Assembly: GCF_007860175.1 (NCBI RefSeq)
Contig: NZ_SJPX01000006.1
Span: forward strand, 126,074 to 190,073
Direction: 5' to 3'
Length of the DNA stretch: 64,000 nucleotides
From: Rubripirellula reticaptiva
GTDB taxonomy: Bacteria > Planctomycetota > Planctomycetia > Pirellulales > Pirellulaceae
A program made the translations under genes and the position numbers. The notes below the pieces were generated by a model, which ran no database searches, was not told the DNA's origin, and was given only the letters and a program-made list of their open reading frames with translations. Positions 8,685 to 16,716 of this stretch are shown in pieces (positions within the stretch are counted from its first letter, which is position 1; every line of letters starts with the position of its first letter).

Positions 8685-9898
8685 ACGTACTAATTGTTGA
8701 CGACGACAGTGTCAAACAAGCAAAAATCGAACAGGTCATTCGTTCGCATGTTTTTTGTGATTTGGAGCTCAAGGTGGTTCCTTGCCAAGCAGCGGCATTG
8801 GAGGAGCTCCGGAGCAATCATTTCGATTTGATGGTTCTTGACATTAATCTTCCACGAGGAGCTTCCGATAATCCAGTGTCTGATGGTGGGATTAGGTTGC
8901 TAAAGACACTCGACAAACACAAGGAATTTAATTCGCCGCAGCACGTGGTCGGCTTAACCGCTTACGAAGAGTTGGCTGCCAAGAACGCGTCTCTGTTCAA
9001 TAGCTCCATGAGGTTCTTGATAACCTATAAAGCGAGCAGTTCTGATTGGCAGTCGCGTCTCAGCACCTTGGTCGTTAACATCGTCGCGGCGAAACCAGAT
9101 GCCGAGGACGCGAACTACCTTTGCGACTTGGCAATTTTGACGGCGCTACAAAGTCCCGAGCTTGATGCAGTGTTGAAACTAGACGCTGACTGGGTTCAGC
9201 TTCCGCAGTCCATTGGGGATGCGTTTTGTTTTCATCGCGGGACCTTCAAACTTGACAACAAAAAGCTGTCGGTTATTTCGGCGTCAGCGACTCGAATGGG
9301 CATGCCGGCCGCAACTGTGCTCACCTGCCTGGCCATCGAGCGGTTTCGCCCCAGGTATCTGGCAATGGCAGGCATCGCAGCCGGCGTTAAGGGCAATTTC
9401 GGCGATGTGCTCGTCGCTGATCGCACATGGGACTATGGAAGCGGGAAGTCGAGAAATTCAGGTCGTTGGTTTGCAAGAACCCAATTTGATCCAGATCCGC
9501 ATCAGATTTCGACCGATGACGGATTGCTGTCACGGATTTCGCTCTTTCGTTCTCAGAATCGCGAGATGCTTCGTCAACTCGCCCAAGACTGGAATGGTTC
9601 TGTTGAGCACACACCTGAAATTCTCATTGGTCCAGTTGCATCGGGGGCATCAGTTCTTGAGAACCGACCTGCGATTGAGGCCATCAAGAGAAACAATCGA
9701 AAATTGATTGGTATTGAGATGGAGACCTATGGCGTTTATCTCGCGGCGGCTTTGGCGACATCACCACGACCTGTAGTTTTTTCAGCGAAGGCAATTTGCG
9801 ATTTCGGAGACAACCGAAAGAACGATAGGATGCAGGAATTTGCCGCGTACATGAGTGCTCAGGTGTTGCATGCGTTTGCAGTTCAGCATCTTTGTTAG
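8678..9898 (+). CDS. dtcC: Detocs effector DtcC-like: receiver fused to nucleoside-phosphorylase-type nucleosidase
   Basis: 406 residues. An N-terminal REC domain has acidic residues 8-10 (VDDD) and phosphoacceptor Asp55 in VLDINLP. From about residue 145 there is a PNP/MTA-SAH nucleosidase-like domain: MAGIAAG at 230-236, a GPVASG segment near 318, the ribose-binding GIEMET at 345-350 and SAKAICDFGD at 369-378 with Asp375 at the catalytic-acid position. In the characterised Detocs system this domain, when the receiver is phosphorylated, cleaves ATP to adenine and ribose triphosphate and stops phage replication. All residues needed for catalysis appear present, so the effector should be active. 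Confidence 0.85.
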   Translation: MLNVLIVDDDSVKQAKIEQVIRSHVFCDLELKVVPCQAAALEELRSNHFDLMVLDINLPRGASDNPVSDGGIRLLKTLDKHKEFNSPQHVVGLTAYEELAAKNASLFNSSMRFLITYKASSSDWQSRLSTLVVNIVAAKPDAEDANYLCDLAILTALQSPELDAVLKLDADWVQLPQSIGDAFCFHRGTFKLDNKKLSVISASATRMGMPAATVLTCLAIERFRPRYLAMAGIAAGVKGNFGDVLVADRTWDYGSGKSRNSGRWFARTQFDPDPHQISTDDGLLSRISLFRSQNREMLRQLAQDWNGSVEHTPEILIGPVASGASVLENRPAIEAIKRNNRKLIGIEMETYGVYLAAALATSPRPVVFSAKAICDFGDNRKNDRMQEFAAYMSAQVLHAFAVQHLC

Positions 9899-10280
9899 AC
9901 GAATGCGTCCTTGACGTGAACTACATCCGTCTAGCTCGCACAAGGACCGACATCTCTTTTCGAAAGTCACTTAGTTGCAGGCCGACTGCTTCGACACACG
10001 TGACGACGTCATCACTGCAGTAGATCGGTTTTGCTTACGATGCGTAACGATACGACAGCAGATACCCCGTGGGGTCAAAAAAGTCGAACGAGCACTTTGG
10101 TCGATGAATTCCAGGGTTGCAACCTCGACGGAAGACCAATTTTGGGTCGAGACTGGATCTAACGTGGACGACAACGCGGGCAAACCGAGCCCATTCGCCG
10201 TCGCCGCGCAGCAGCAAACGCACCAAATGATTCACAGTCCGTGTCGGGAAGCGAAAGAAAGCAGGCCGAGCTAGGCAGCG
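9899..10280 (+). other. Intergenic stretch after Detocs operon
   Basis: No gene is supported here. Short open frames exist (for example 9975-10274) but show no family signature, and the HNH relic frame that begins at 10281 has a TAG (10272-10274) just upstream. The stretch may be the decayed 5' part of the HNH gene that follows. No clear terminator hairpin with a T-run is seen after dtcC. Confidence 0.4.
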
Positions 10281-10733
10281 CGTCGAAACAACCGCGAGTT
10301 GCTTGGGACGACGACCGACCTGACCGAGTTGATGTTTGGAAGTGAGCGTTCTCAGCTGAACAGCGTTCGAGATGCCTTGGTGGATACCGGGGCGACAAAG
10401 TGATTTTATTGCGACAAGGGATTGTCGGAGACGACGGCTCATGTGGATCACTTTGTGCCGTGGGCATAGTATTCCGTTAATCTCGGCCACAACTTCGTTG
10501 TCGCCCACGCAACGTGTAATTCGTCAAAGTCCGATCACATTGCAGCGGCCGAGTTTTTAGACAAGTGGGTCGATCGCAACCTAACGCTTCGTGGCGGATT
10601 GCAAGAAGCTTTCACGGTGCAAGGAATTTTTAAACGATTTGTCAACGTCGGCCCGTGTCGCCCAATGGGTGTACTCCACGACGGCCGACGTGGGCGGTCT
10701 GACCTGGACGTCGTCGTCAATGGTGCCACTTGA
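10281..10733 (+). pseudogene. HNH endonuclease, decayed
   Basis: Reading one frame through two internal stops (TGA at 10401-10403 and TAG at 10467-10469) gives a good HNH nuclease: LMFGSERSQLNSVRD, then FYCDKG, then AHVDHFVPW, NLGHNFVVAHATCN and SSKSDHIAAAEFLDKW. The CxxC-like FYC, the HVDHFVPW histidines and the CN(S)xKSD helix are the core ββα-metal residues. The two stops and the unclear 5' end mean it cannot make a full protein. It lies directly after the Detocs operon, as often seen in defence islands where alternatives are gained and lost. Confidence 0.8.
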
Positions 10734-10789
10734 AGACCGATGGCAGGCAGCGATCGACCGCCTGTTAGCGACAGCCGGATGACCCTTTT

Positions 10790-11203
10790 CTAACGCAACG
10801 CCGACTTATTGACTTCGCAAGTCTCGGCTGTGCAGCGACCGGTTAAACGGAGACGGTTCTTGGCGAAGACTTGGTAGCCGAAGTTGAGGGCGTGCGAGAT
10901 GCCGGGGAGGCGGGTTGGCCAGACCAGTAAGCCGAAGCCGACGGCGGAGTAGAGTTGGCGGAAGACTTCGACGCCGATGATCCACTGACCATCAGGAAGT
11001 CGACCGTGGATTTCATCCGTGAACTGAGCGGGCGTCTTTTCGTATTCTGCCGCGTTGAAGTCAGCAGACGCGATGTCGGTGAATTGAATGCGATCTTTGC
11101 GATCGAGCCATTTCAGCAACTTGATTTCACGCAGGCAAAGTGGGCACTCGCAGTCGTAGAAGACTTCGACGGAGTGGCTGGCGGTTGAGGGTTGGTTGCT
11201 CAT
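10790..11203 (-). CDS. Thiol-disulfide oxidoreductase, DCC family (DUF393)
   Basis: 137 residues with the family signature FYDCECPLC near residues 15-23, a CxxC-type redox pair in a thioredoxin-like setting, followed by LLKWLDRKDRIQF. Members are small thiol oxidoreductases of uncertain substrate. The start lies 3 bases after the stop of the SOUL gene upstream, so the two are an operon on the minus strand. Confidence 0.85.
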   Translation of the reverse strand: MSNQPSTASHSVEVFYDCECPLCLREIKLLKWLDRKDRIQFTDIASADFNAAEYEKTPAQFTDEIHGRLPDGQWIIGVEVFRQLYSAVGFGLLVWPTRLPGISHALNFGYQVFAKNRLRLTGRCTAETCEVNKSALR

Positions 11204-11206
11204 GAA

Positions 11207-11830
11207 TTACTTCAACCGGATCAGGACTTCATTCCGACGCAGTGGGCCAGGCGTGAATGGTGGATCGTAGGATGCAGATTCAACTCCGCTGGATTCCGGT
11301 GAGTCGTCGGCAGTGAGGCCTTTCGATTCCATCCAGGCTCGGAGCTTGGTCTCGGATTCTTTGGCGAGCTTTTTGTCGAGCCGGCCGGAGAATCGAAGGA
11401 CTGCGAAACGACCGCCAGATCGTTTGCGAACGTCAACGTCGGGACCGGTGGGCGACGGGACGCCTTCGACGGCTACTTCCTTCGGCATCACGAATCCCAT
11501 TTGAACTTCCGAATCCGCTTTGTCGTTCTCCATGAACACGGGCGTCGTCATGGAAATCTTCTGTTCGGACTCGTTCGCGCCCGAGATGTAGCGGAACAGT
11601 TTCATGAAACTGCCGTCGCGACCTTGGGCGTCGATCTTGGTGGACGTCGCAACCATCATTAGGTCAGGGTATTCGCGGACTTCAAAGTTGCCGTCCGACT
11701 CGATGACCTTGTATTCGGCTGATTCGTAGCCGGCTCGAGTGGACTTGTTGAACACAAACACCCCGATCGCGACCAATACCGCGATACTGAAGAAATACAC
11801 CATTCGTTTACGCATCATCCATTCACCCAA
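11207..11830 (-). CDS. SOUL-family heme-binding protein
   Basis: 207 residues: an N-terminal hydrophobic segment (residues 8-27, MVYFFSIAVLVAIGVFVF) serves as membrane anchor or signal, then the SOUL domain from YKVIESDGNFEVREYP. The motif KISMTTPVFME and the C-terminal GPLRRNEVLIRLK are typical. SOUL/HBP23-like proteins bind heme or related tetrapyrroles; in bacteria their role is unsettled. Alternative starts at the MM pair at residues 5-6 are possible. It precedes the DCC oxidoreductase in one transcription unit. Confidence 0.85.
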   Translation of the reverse strand: MGEWMMRKRMVYFFSIAVLVAIGVFVFNKSTRAGYESAEYKVIESDGNFEVREYPDLMMVATSTKIDAQGRDGSFMKLFRYISGANESEQKISMTTPVFMENDKADSEVQMGFVMPKEVAVEGVPSPTGPDVDVRKRSGGRFAVLRFSGRLDKKLAKESETKLRAWMESKGLTADDSPESSGVESASYDPPFTPGPLRRNEVLIRLK

Positions 11831-11911
11831 CGAAAACCCGCAGCGACGATTCGGAAATCGGATCGTACACTGTAGAAGGATAGATGCCTGGCAAGGAGGG
11901 CCACCATTGTT

Positions 11912-11956
11912 GCTCGGCGGTCCTCCGCCGAGCTGATCACGGTGGAGACCACCGTG
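11912..11956. repeat. Two adjacent perfect hairpins
   Basis: GCTCGGCGG (11912-11920) pairs with CCGCCGAGC (11925-11933) and CACGGTGG (11938-11945) pairs with CCACCGTG (11949-11956). They sit between the 3' end of tspO and the 5' end of the SOUL gene, both on the minus strand. They could act as a transcript end for tspO, but no T-run follows, so a dispersed planctomycete palindromic repeat is as likely. Confidence 0.6.
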
Positions 11957-11962
11957 CCACTA

Positions 11963-12355
11963 TCAGTTGTTCCAGGTGATCGAGAACTGCAGGACGCTCG
12001 CGATCGTGACCCAGATCAGGTACGGGATTTGAGCGAATGCGATCCAGCGGTGGTGAGGCCAGATGGCTTTCATGGCCCAGAGGATCGTGATCCAGACGAT
12101 GGCGATGTCGAGGGCGGCGAGGGGGAGGTTTCGCAGGCCGAACTGGATCGGGGTGAAGGCGATGTTGGTGATCAGGTTGATCGCGAAGGGAATCGCGACT
12201 GGCCACGGGATCTGCTTGCGGGCGACTCGGTAGAAGACGTATCCGAATGTGATCAGGATGATCGGGTAGAGGAGTTGCCAGACCAGACCGATCGTCGACG
12301 GCTCGGGAGTCCAAGTCGGTTTATCGAGGGCGTCGTACCAGTCTCGCCAAGTCAT
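11963..12355 (-). CDS. tspO: TspO/MBR-family tryptophan-rich sensory protein
   Basis: Starting at the ATG at 12355 gives 130 residues, normal for TspO (about 160 in many bacteria, slightly short here). Aromatic-rich start MTWRDWYDALDKPTWTPEP, then five hydrophobic helices, including LVWQLLYPIILITFGYVFYR and ALDIAIVWITILWAM; the ending IPYLIWVTIASVLQFSITWNN fits the fifth helix. An upstream in-frame extension to 12469 has no family similarity. TspO binds porphyrins and other ligands in the membrane; location next to a SOUL heme-binding protein suggests a common tetrapyrrole or oxidative-stress role. Confidence 0.88.
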   Translation of the reverse strand: MTWRDWYDALDKPTWTPEPSTIGLVWQLLYPIILITFGYVFYRVARKQIPWPVAIPFAINLITNIAFTPIQFGLRNLPLAALDIAIVWITILWAMKAIWPHHRWIAFAQIPYLIWVTIASVLQFSITWNN

Positions 12356-12443
12356 GTTGGGAAGCTTGAAGAGTGAAGTTTGAAATGAAGAAAACGGGTT
12401 ACGAATATCGCTTGGTGAGCGGGCACCGACTCCTTCACGCTTT

Positions 12444-12713
12444 TTACTGGCCCGAGACTGCTCGCTCAATCTCGGCTGGAGTTGGCTCGGTTCCTGCTCG
12501 GGGCTTGGACATGAACTTCAGCACTCGTGCATGCAACTTTTCCCGATCGACATTGCCTAGCCGATCGCCCATCATCGCGAGCGTCTCGGTCTGAGCGATC
12601 GTGGCAGCAAGCGTTGCGTTGATGTAACTGTTTAACGAAACGCCTTGTTTGCTGGCCAACTCTTGTGCCTTTGCTTTGAGGTCATCTCGCATTCGCAAGG
12701 AAAGCGTTGCCAT
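12444..12713 (-). CDS. Ribbon-helix-helix antitoxin
   Basis: 89 residues from the ATG at 12713. The first 45 residues (ATLSLRMRDDLKAKAQELA, then GVSLNSYINATLA) have the β-strand followed by two helices of RHH (MetJ/Arc, HicB-like) repressors. The C-terminal half is charged and likely the toxin-binding tail. It starts 2 bases after the PIN toxin gene ends, so it is the second gene of a toxin-first pair. Confidence 0.82.
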   Translation of the reverse strand: MATLSLRMRDDLKAKAQELASKQGVSLNSYINATLAATIAQTETLAMMGDRLGNVDREKLHARVLKFMSKPRAGTEPTPAEIERAVSGQ

Positions 12714-12715
12714 GA

Positions 12716-13162
12716 TCAATTCTCCAGGTCATAAAGTGTTGTGAATTCAAGCGGAGTCATTACGTCCCATCCGTGCTTGACGAGATCCAGGTGCGAAAAA
12801 TCGCGAACGTTATACGTGACGATGATCGCGGTTGCGGCGATAGCGGCCTCGATAAATTTGTTGTCCGCTTCATCAAGCAGGTTCGGTCGCCAACTGAAAT
12901 GGAGTTGCGTTTGGTGTGAAAGCGAAATGAGATCCAATATCAAATCAGCGTTCTGCTTCACCGTCAGTCCAGTCAGCTTCCTAACCGGCGGACGCCCCAA
13001 CACGTCTGCATACTCAGCCACAATGCCCTCGGTGAGCATGAGCTGAATTTGACCGTCGAGCACAGCCATCAGAACGCGGTAAGCCAAGCTACCTGCATGT
13101 CGACACGCTCCTGCGATCAATACCTTCGTATCAAGAACGATGGGAGGACAGGCGTTTTCCAA
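12716..13162 (-). CDS. PIN-domain toxin
   Basis: 148 residues of the putative toxin-antitoxin toxin, PIN family. VLDTKVL carries the first catalytic Asp11 (most relatives read LDTN, here Lys replaces Asn). Further acidic residues are in IVAEYADVL and in DEADNKFIEAAIAA, with VTYNVRDF near the end. PIN proteins are Mg-dependent RNases, usually acting on tRNA or mRNA when the antitoxin is lost. The antitoxin follows at once on the same strand. Confidence 0.85.
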   Translation of the reverse strand: MENACPPIVLDTKVLIAGACRHAGSLAYRVLMAVLDGQIQLMLTEGIVAEYADVLGRPPVRKLTGLTVKQNADLILDLISLSHQTQLHFSWRPNLLDEADNKFIEAAIAATAIIVTYNVRDFSHLDLVKHGWDVMTPLEFTTLYDLEN

Positions 13163-13394
13163 CTTTGATTCTCGAATGCAGCCGCGGCAGGTGATACCAC
13201 ATTGTGCTACAAGGGTTCCCTTCCGTCAAGCGGATTTTGCTGGCGAGTTGCAGTGCATGCGGTGCCACTGACTCTGGGAAGTCGGTCGCGGACAACGCTC
13301 GCTCGCGAATGACGCGATAACGCGCGGGTGAAAACCGGGTTATGAAGTCGTGGTATTTCGCAGTGTGCGGGCACCTGCGAAGTGAGCGGCTTGA

Positions 13395-13427
13395 AGAACC
13401 GTGGCTAACGGGCAAACGGCTAATTTG
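13395..13427 (+). repeat. Copy of dispersed GTGGCTARCG repeat
   Basis: AGAACCGTGGCTAACG followed by GGCAAACGGCTAATTTG matches the right arm of the palindrome at 31555-31588 with few differences. This is a dispersed intergenic element; no protein is encoded. Confidence 0.6.
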
Positions 13428-13572
13428 AGGATGCGTTTACCACTTTTTTGTGGGAGGGCGGGTAGAGTTTCTTTGTGGATAACTTTGTGTGGAGAGACCT
13501 TTTGAAAGGAGTTCGGTTCGCTCAACTTGAATCTGGCATGTCGGTTTAATCCGACCGCCGGGTTATCGAATC

Positions 13573-13610
13573 AGCCGACGTTGGTCTTCATGACTGACGC
13601 CGGCTTTTTT
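13573..13610 (+). terminator. Possible intrinsic terminator
   Basis: AGCCG (13573-13577) pairs with CGGCT (13601-13605), with further GTC/GAC pairing inside, followed by five T. The stem is interrupted and there is no gene just upstream on the plus strand, so support is weak. Confidence 0.3.
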
Positions 13611-13901
13611 CGTGCTTTACCGCAGTCCTGGCAAGGACTTACGTCGACGCTGGCCCGCGAAAGTTCTCTCGGAGTGTCTCTGGAAAAGTACTATCGGCCT
13701 GCCACCAAAACGGACTCTGGGCCGATCTCGGCCAAAGGTCTCTGTTGTCTCTGTACGATGCAGACCTCCAGGTTATGAAGTCCCGGAGTGCTCTCCGGAG
13801 AAAGTGGTCAACGTTCCTAGAGTCGTGCTAGACGGAGACGTCCGATACAAAACCATTTTCCTAGATTCCAAAAATCTCAACTCACCTTCGAGACATCCGA
13901 T

Positions 13902-14531
13902 ATGCAAGTCAAAGACGCCATCTTCAATCGCCGAGCCATCAAGCACTTCGACGCCGACCACAAAATGTCGGCGGCCGAGGAAAAAGAGCTGCTCGAAAAC
14001 ACCATCCAGGCTCCGACCAGCTTCAACATCCAGCACTGGCGGTTCGTCATCCTGCGTGATCCCGAGCTCCGAGCGAAAATCCGAAAAGACTTTGGCAACG
14101 ACCAAGCCCAGGTGACTGACGCCTCGCTGCTGGTTCTGTTCACCGCCGACATGAAGGCATGGCAGAAAGAGCCGTCGCGTTACTTTGCGAACGCGCCAAA
14201 GGAAGTGGCCGAAATGTTGGTCAACTGGATGGGACCATTCCCCAGTGTCAATTGAACTCGGGGCCGCGAGTGGCTCCAACGCGACGAAGCCCAGCGTTCG
14301 ATCGGCATCGCGATGCAAACCATGATGTTGGCCGCCCAAGGCATGGGCTATCAATCCTGCCCGATGATCGGCTTCGACATCGAAGCCGTCGCTAAGCTGA
14401 TCAATCTTCCGGATGACCACGTCATGGGACCAATGGTCGCGATCGGCAAGGGCACTAAAGAAGCATGGCCAAAGCCTGGCCAACTCCCGCTTGACGAAGT
14501 TGTCATCGAAAACGGTTTCAAAACGCCTTAA
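13902..14531 (+). pseudogene. Nitroreductase-family protein, frameshifted
   Basis: The first frame (13902-14255) reads MQVKDAIFNRRAIKHFDAD, APTSFNIQHWRFV and the FMN-site region, then stops after PFPSVN. The second frame resumes at about 14259 (EWLQRDEAQRSIGIAMQTM) and runs through LAAQGMGYQSCPMIGFD, GPMVAIGKGTKEAWPKP to the natural end at 14531. Joined, they give about 209 residues, the usual size of FMN-dependent nitroreductases. A single indel around 14250 explains the break, unless it is a sequencing error. Three other loci in this window (51451, 53980, 56076) are 3' fragments of the same gene family. Confidence 0.82.
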
Positions 14532-14586
14532 GAATGCGGGACATTTATGAGGACGGCTGCTTCAACCGAGCACGACGCAAGTGAAA

Positions 14587-15813
14587 TCATGCTCGTGACT
14601 TCTCAAAATCTTCCATTGCATTAACATCGCCATGGTCATCCAGTGGATAAATAGCGAAATCAGAATCAACCCATTTTTCGCCACTAAGTTGTGACTGCAA
14701 ATCGCGGCACACCTTCCAAAGCAATTCACGAAATGGCTGTGGTGCATCAACATCCCGGAACTCGGGCAAAGCGTCCACTGCGATTAGCAGGCGATTTGTT
14801 AGGGTTCGCAGTGTTTGGCCGGTTCGCTTTTCAGGAGGCCAAACTGCTTCGACGGGGAATGCTTCGACGTCGAATCGGTCCGCGTCGGAGTCCAAATTCG
14901 ACCGACATGCCACTGATGTCGGTAAGCCGCAATGGGCATGCTCGGCGGAATAGATCAGTGCGACGCGATGAAGTGGATGTGCTTTCTTTGCCTTCTTAAG
15001 CGTCGCGGCAATCTGCTTGACCAGTAGTGGTTGTAACTCCAGCGATACCGACTCGATCGTGTCGTTGGTATTTCGAGTGTAAACCGTCGATGAACGGGAT
15101 TTGTGCGTTGCCTCGCTTTGAACGCTTTGTAGGATCCCAAGTTTGTCGTAGGAATAGGTCAAAATCTCTTGGGATGGCATGAATTCGCGAAGTTCCGGCG
15201 TGACTATCCGGAATCGTGCGGCATTCACTTCCGGGGAATCATCCTTCGCCCAGTTTGGCAATTCTCCGTTGTGTTCAAATGACTGGCGAAATGAGGCTAC
15301 GATCCGATCATCGTTCCACTGAAACATTTCGATTGTCAGATGGTCAGACTCGGCAGGCGAATATTTGTAGGTACTGATAATTCGCTGGCGTTCGTCCGAA
15401 TTACACCGCGTAAACCTAGGACGCTCCGGGTTCACTGTGTAAGCATCTTCGTCTGACTTGTGAGCTGTTGTAATGTCATGAAAGGTGTCCGAGTACATGA
15501 CCAGAAAGCTGTACCATTCACGCTGGGCTATCACAATTCGATGGTCTTGGTCGAATCCATGTTTTACTTGTCGAAAAACTTGCTTCGGTGCGGGACCAAA
15601 CAATGTTTTGCGGTCCTTCCAATAACCGTCCGATTCACTCGTATCGATGGACCAGTTGAGCGGATGATTAGGGATTAGTAATTGGTCATCCGTATATTGC
15701 CACTGAGTAACGCTCGCTTCGATTTCTTGTCGAATGGTGTCGATTCCGTCACGAATACCAATCCAATCTGATTGAAGTTGCTTCCAGCCTTCGGTGGGAT
15801 TATCGATAAACAT
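14587..15813 (-). CDS. Hypothetical protein, 408 residues
   Basis: I do not recognise a family. The protein starts MFIDNPTEGWKQLQSDW, is rich in aromatic and charged residues, has no signal peptide or membrane segment and no Cys pattern. Two Trp/Tyr-rich blocks (residues 35-75 and 105-125) and a helical middle (VKQIAATLKKAKKAHPLHRV) stand out. The reading frame is long, with no overlapping competitor, so it is likely a real cytoplasmic protein. It is transcribed alone. Confidence 0.75.
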   Translation of the reverse strand: MFIDNPTEGWKQLQSDWIGIRDGIDTIRQEIEASVTQWQYTDDQLLIPNHPLNWSIDTSESDGYWKDRKTLFGPAPKQVFRQVKHGFDQDHRIVIAQREWYSFLVMYSDTFHDITTAHKSDEDAYTVNPERPRFTRCNSDERQRIISTYKYSPAESDHLTIEMFQWNDDRIVASFRQSFEHNGELPNWAKDDSPEVNAARFRIVTPELREFMPSQEILTYSYDKLGILQSVQSEATHKSRSSTVYTRNTNDTIESVSLELQPLLVKQIAATLKKAKKAHPLHRVALIYSAEHAHCGLPTSVACRSNLDSDADRFDVEAFPVEAVWPPEKRTGQTLRTLTNRLLIAVDALPEFRDVDAPQPFRELLWKVCRDLQSQLSGEKWVDSDFAIYPLDDHGDVNAMEDFEKSRA

Positions 15814-15949
15814 TTTGTCGTTTTTCTGGTGAATCGTGTTTGTGTTCGCTGCGTTGCCACACTACTCGATATTGGCTAGAGAATTATAAGCGAATCGAAA
15901 TGTCGAGAAGCGGTTAGAACGTACCGAATACGTTCGCCGTTTACGCAAA

Positions 15950-16274
15950 ATCTGGTTAACCCTATCGAGTTCTCTCCTACATAACCCTGAGGGCGGAACC
16001 GTTTTGTTCGGTTCGCTAGGGATTGGTTTTGGGAGAAAGGGTTGAATGACGCCCGACTATATCCAGCCTGCCGTTCAGGTGCGGAAAGTGGCGAAACTGC
16101 TGGAGTTGGTGACGATTCGGGTCAAACGCGGCGAAATTCCAGAGACTTTGAAAAGTTCTCGCGAGATGGAGGAAACGGGAATTGAGATCTCTCCGCCGTC
16201 AGTGATCACTGTGTCTCGCGGCGACTGTTTTGCTGGCGGCAAGACGGTCCGCAGGTGAACTCTCAAACAGTAAC
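15950..16274 (+). repeat. Long mosaic repeat, copy 1 (structured 70-bp head plus 250-bp small-ORF body)
   Basis: From TCTGGTTAACCCTATCGAG through CTCAAACAGTAAC this copy matches 59852-60182 over about 325 bases. The head (15951-16020) also occurs alone at 51272 and 56004. The head contains potential stems: CCCTA with TAGGG, and GGAACCG with CGGTTC around a TTTTGTT loop. The body encodes a 64-residue stretch conserved between copies. No transposase, terminal inverted repeats or target duplications were recognised. Confidence 0.75.
16046..16258 (+). CDS. Small hypothetical protein in mosaic repeat, copy 1
   Basis: 70 residues starting MTPDYIQPAVQVRKVAKL. A purine-rich site (GGGAGAAAGGG) precedes the ATG by 3-4 bases. 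The first 64 codons are nearly identical to the ORF at 59955; many differences are silent, which favours a translated sequence. No known domain. It may be a genuine small protein or the common 5' part of a larger gene broken in this copy. Confidence 0.45.
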   Translation: MTPDYIQPAVQVRKVAKLLELVTIRVKRGEIPETLKSSREMEETGIEISPPSVITVSRGDCFAGGKTVRR

Positions 16275-16354
16275 AAGCTGCTCGGCAAAGCAGTGCTTTC
16301 CACTGGCACCAACACACCGACCGTCCGCGTTCGACTCAGTCAATAAGGATGGGC

Positions 16355-16702
16355 ATGGCGTCGATCAGCCAAGTAACGGCCGACCGGGCCAAGGCGATCG
16401 AGCGTCTGGAGTTCGCCGACGACCGCAAGACTAGCCAATGGCTGCGGGCATCGCCGTTCGTAACCTGCTTTTGCATCGCCGTCGCCTCGACAGAGGCGAC
16501 ATGGCGCGTGCAAGCGTTGCTTCCCGACGAAGAAGTCGTGCAGTTCGGTTACTACGTTCGCTCGTCTACGACGGGCAGCAAACTCTTCAACACTTCCAAG
16601 CCGCTGTACTTGAAGCCGGAAGTGATGTGCGGCCTGCCCATTCGCTTCGTTTCGACGGTCGAACAAATCAATCCGATCCTTTGGGTCATTTTCAAGAGTT
16701 AA
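16355..16702 (+). CDS. Hypothetical protein, 115 residues
   Basis: Starts at the ATG at 16355, which has AAGGA spaced 5-6 bases upstream; an in-frame ATG at 16349 is less well placed. The sequence (ASISQVTADRAKAIERLEF, later FGYYVRSSTTGSKLFNTS) shows no family known to me and no membrane segment. It ends 14 bases before the lipoprotein gene, in whose leader an AAGGAG site overlaps the stop, so the two form an operon. Confidence 0.55.
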   Translation: MASISQVTADRAKAIERLEFADDRKTSQWLRASPFVTCFCIAVASTEATWRVQALLPDEEVVQFGYYVRSSTTGSKLFNTSKPLYLKPEVMCGLPIRFVSTVEQINPILWVIFKS

Positions 16703-16716
16703 GGAGCACTCACTGC

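Larger units (their letters stand above)
13163..13901. other. Long gene-poor stretch with repeat traces
   Basis: No coding region could be supported; open frames here lack family signatures. It contains one copy of a GAACCGTGGCTAAC-type palindromic repeat (13395-13427), a possible terminator (13573-13610) and an ATG-proximal region for the nitroreductase relic. The composition looks like decayed sequence. Confidence 0.5.

Noticed and set aside
9975-10274. 99-codon open frame as a gene
   Set aside because: No family signature, no ribosome site, and it lies directly upstream of the HNH relic; probably chance.
11942-12376. 144-codon acidic frame opposite tspO
   Set aside because: Low-complexity shadow of the tspO helices.
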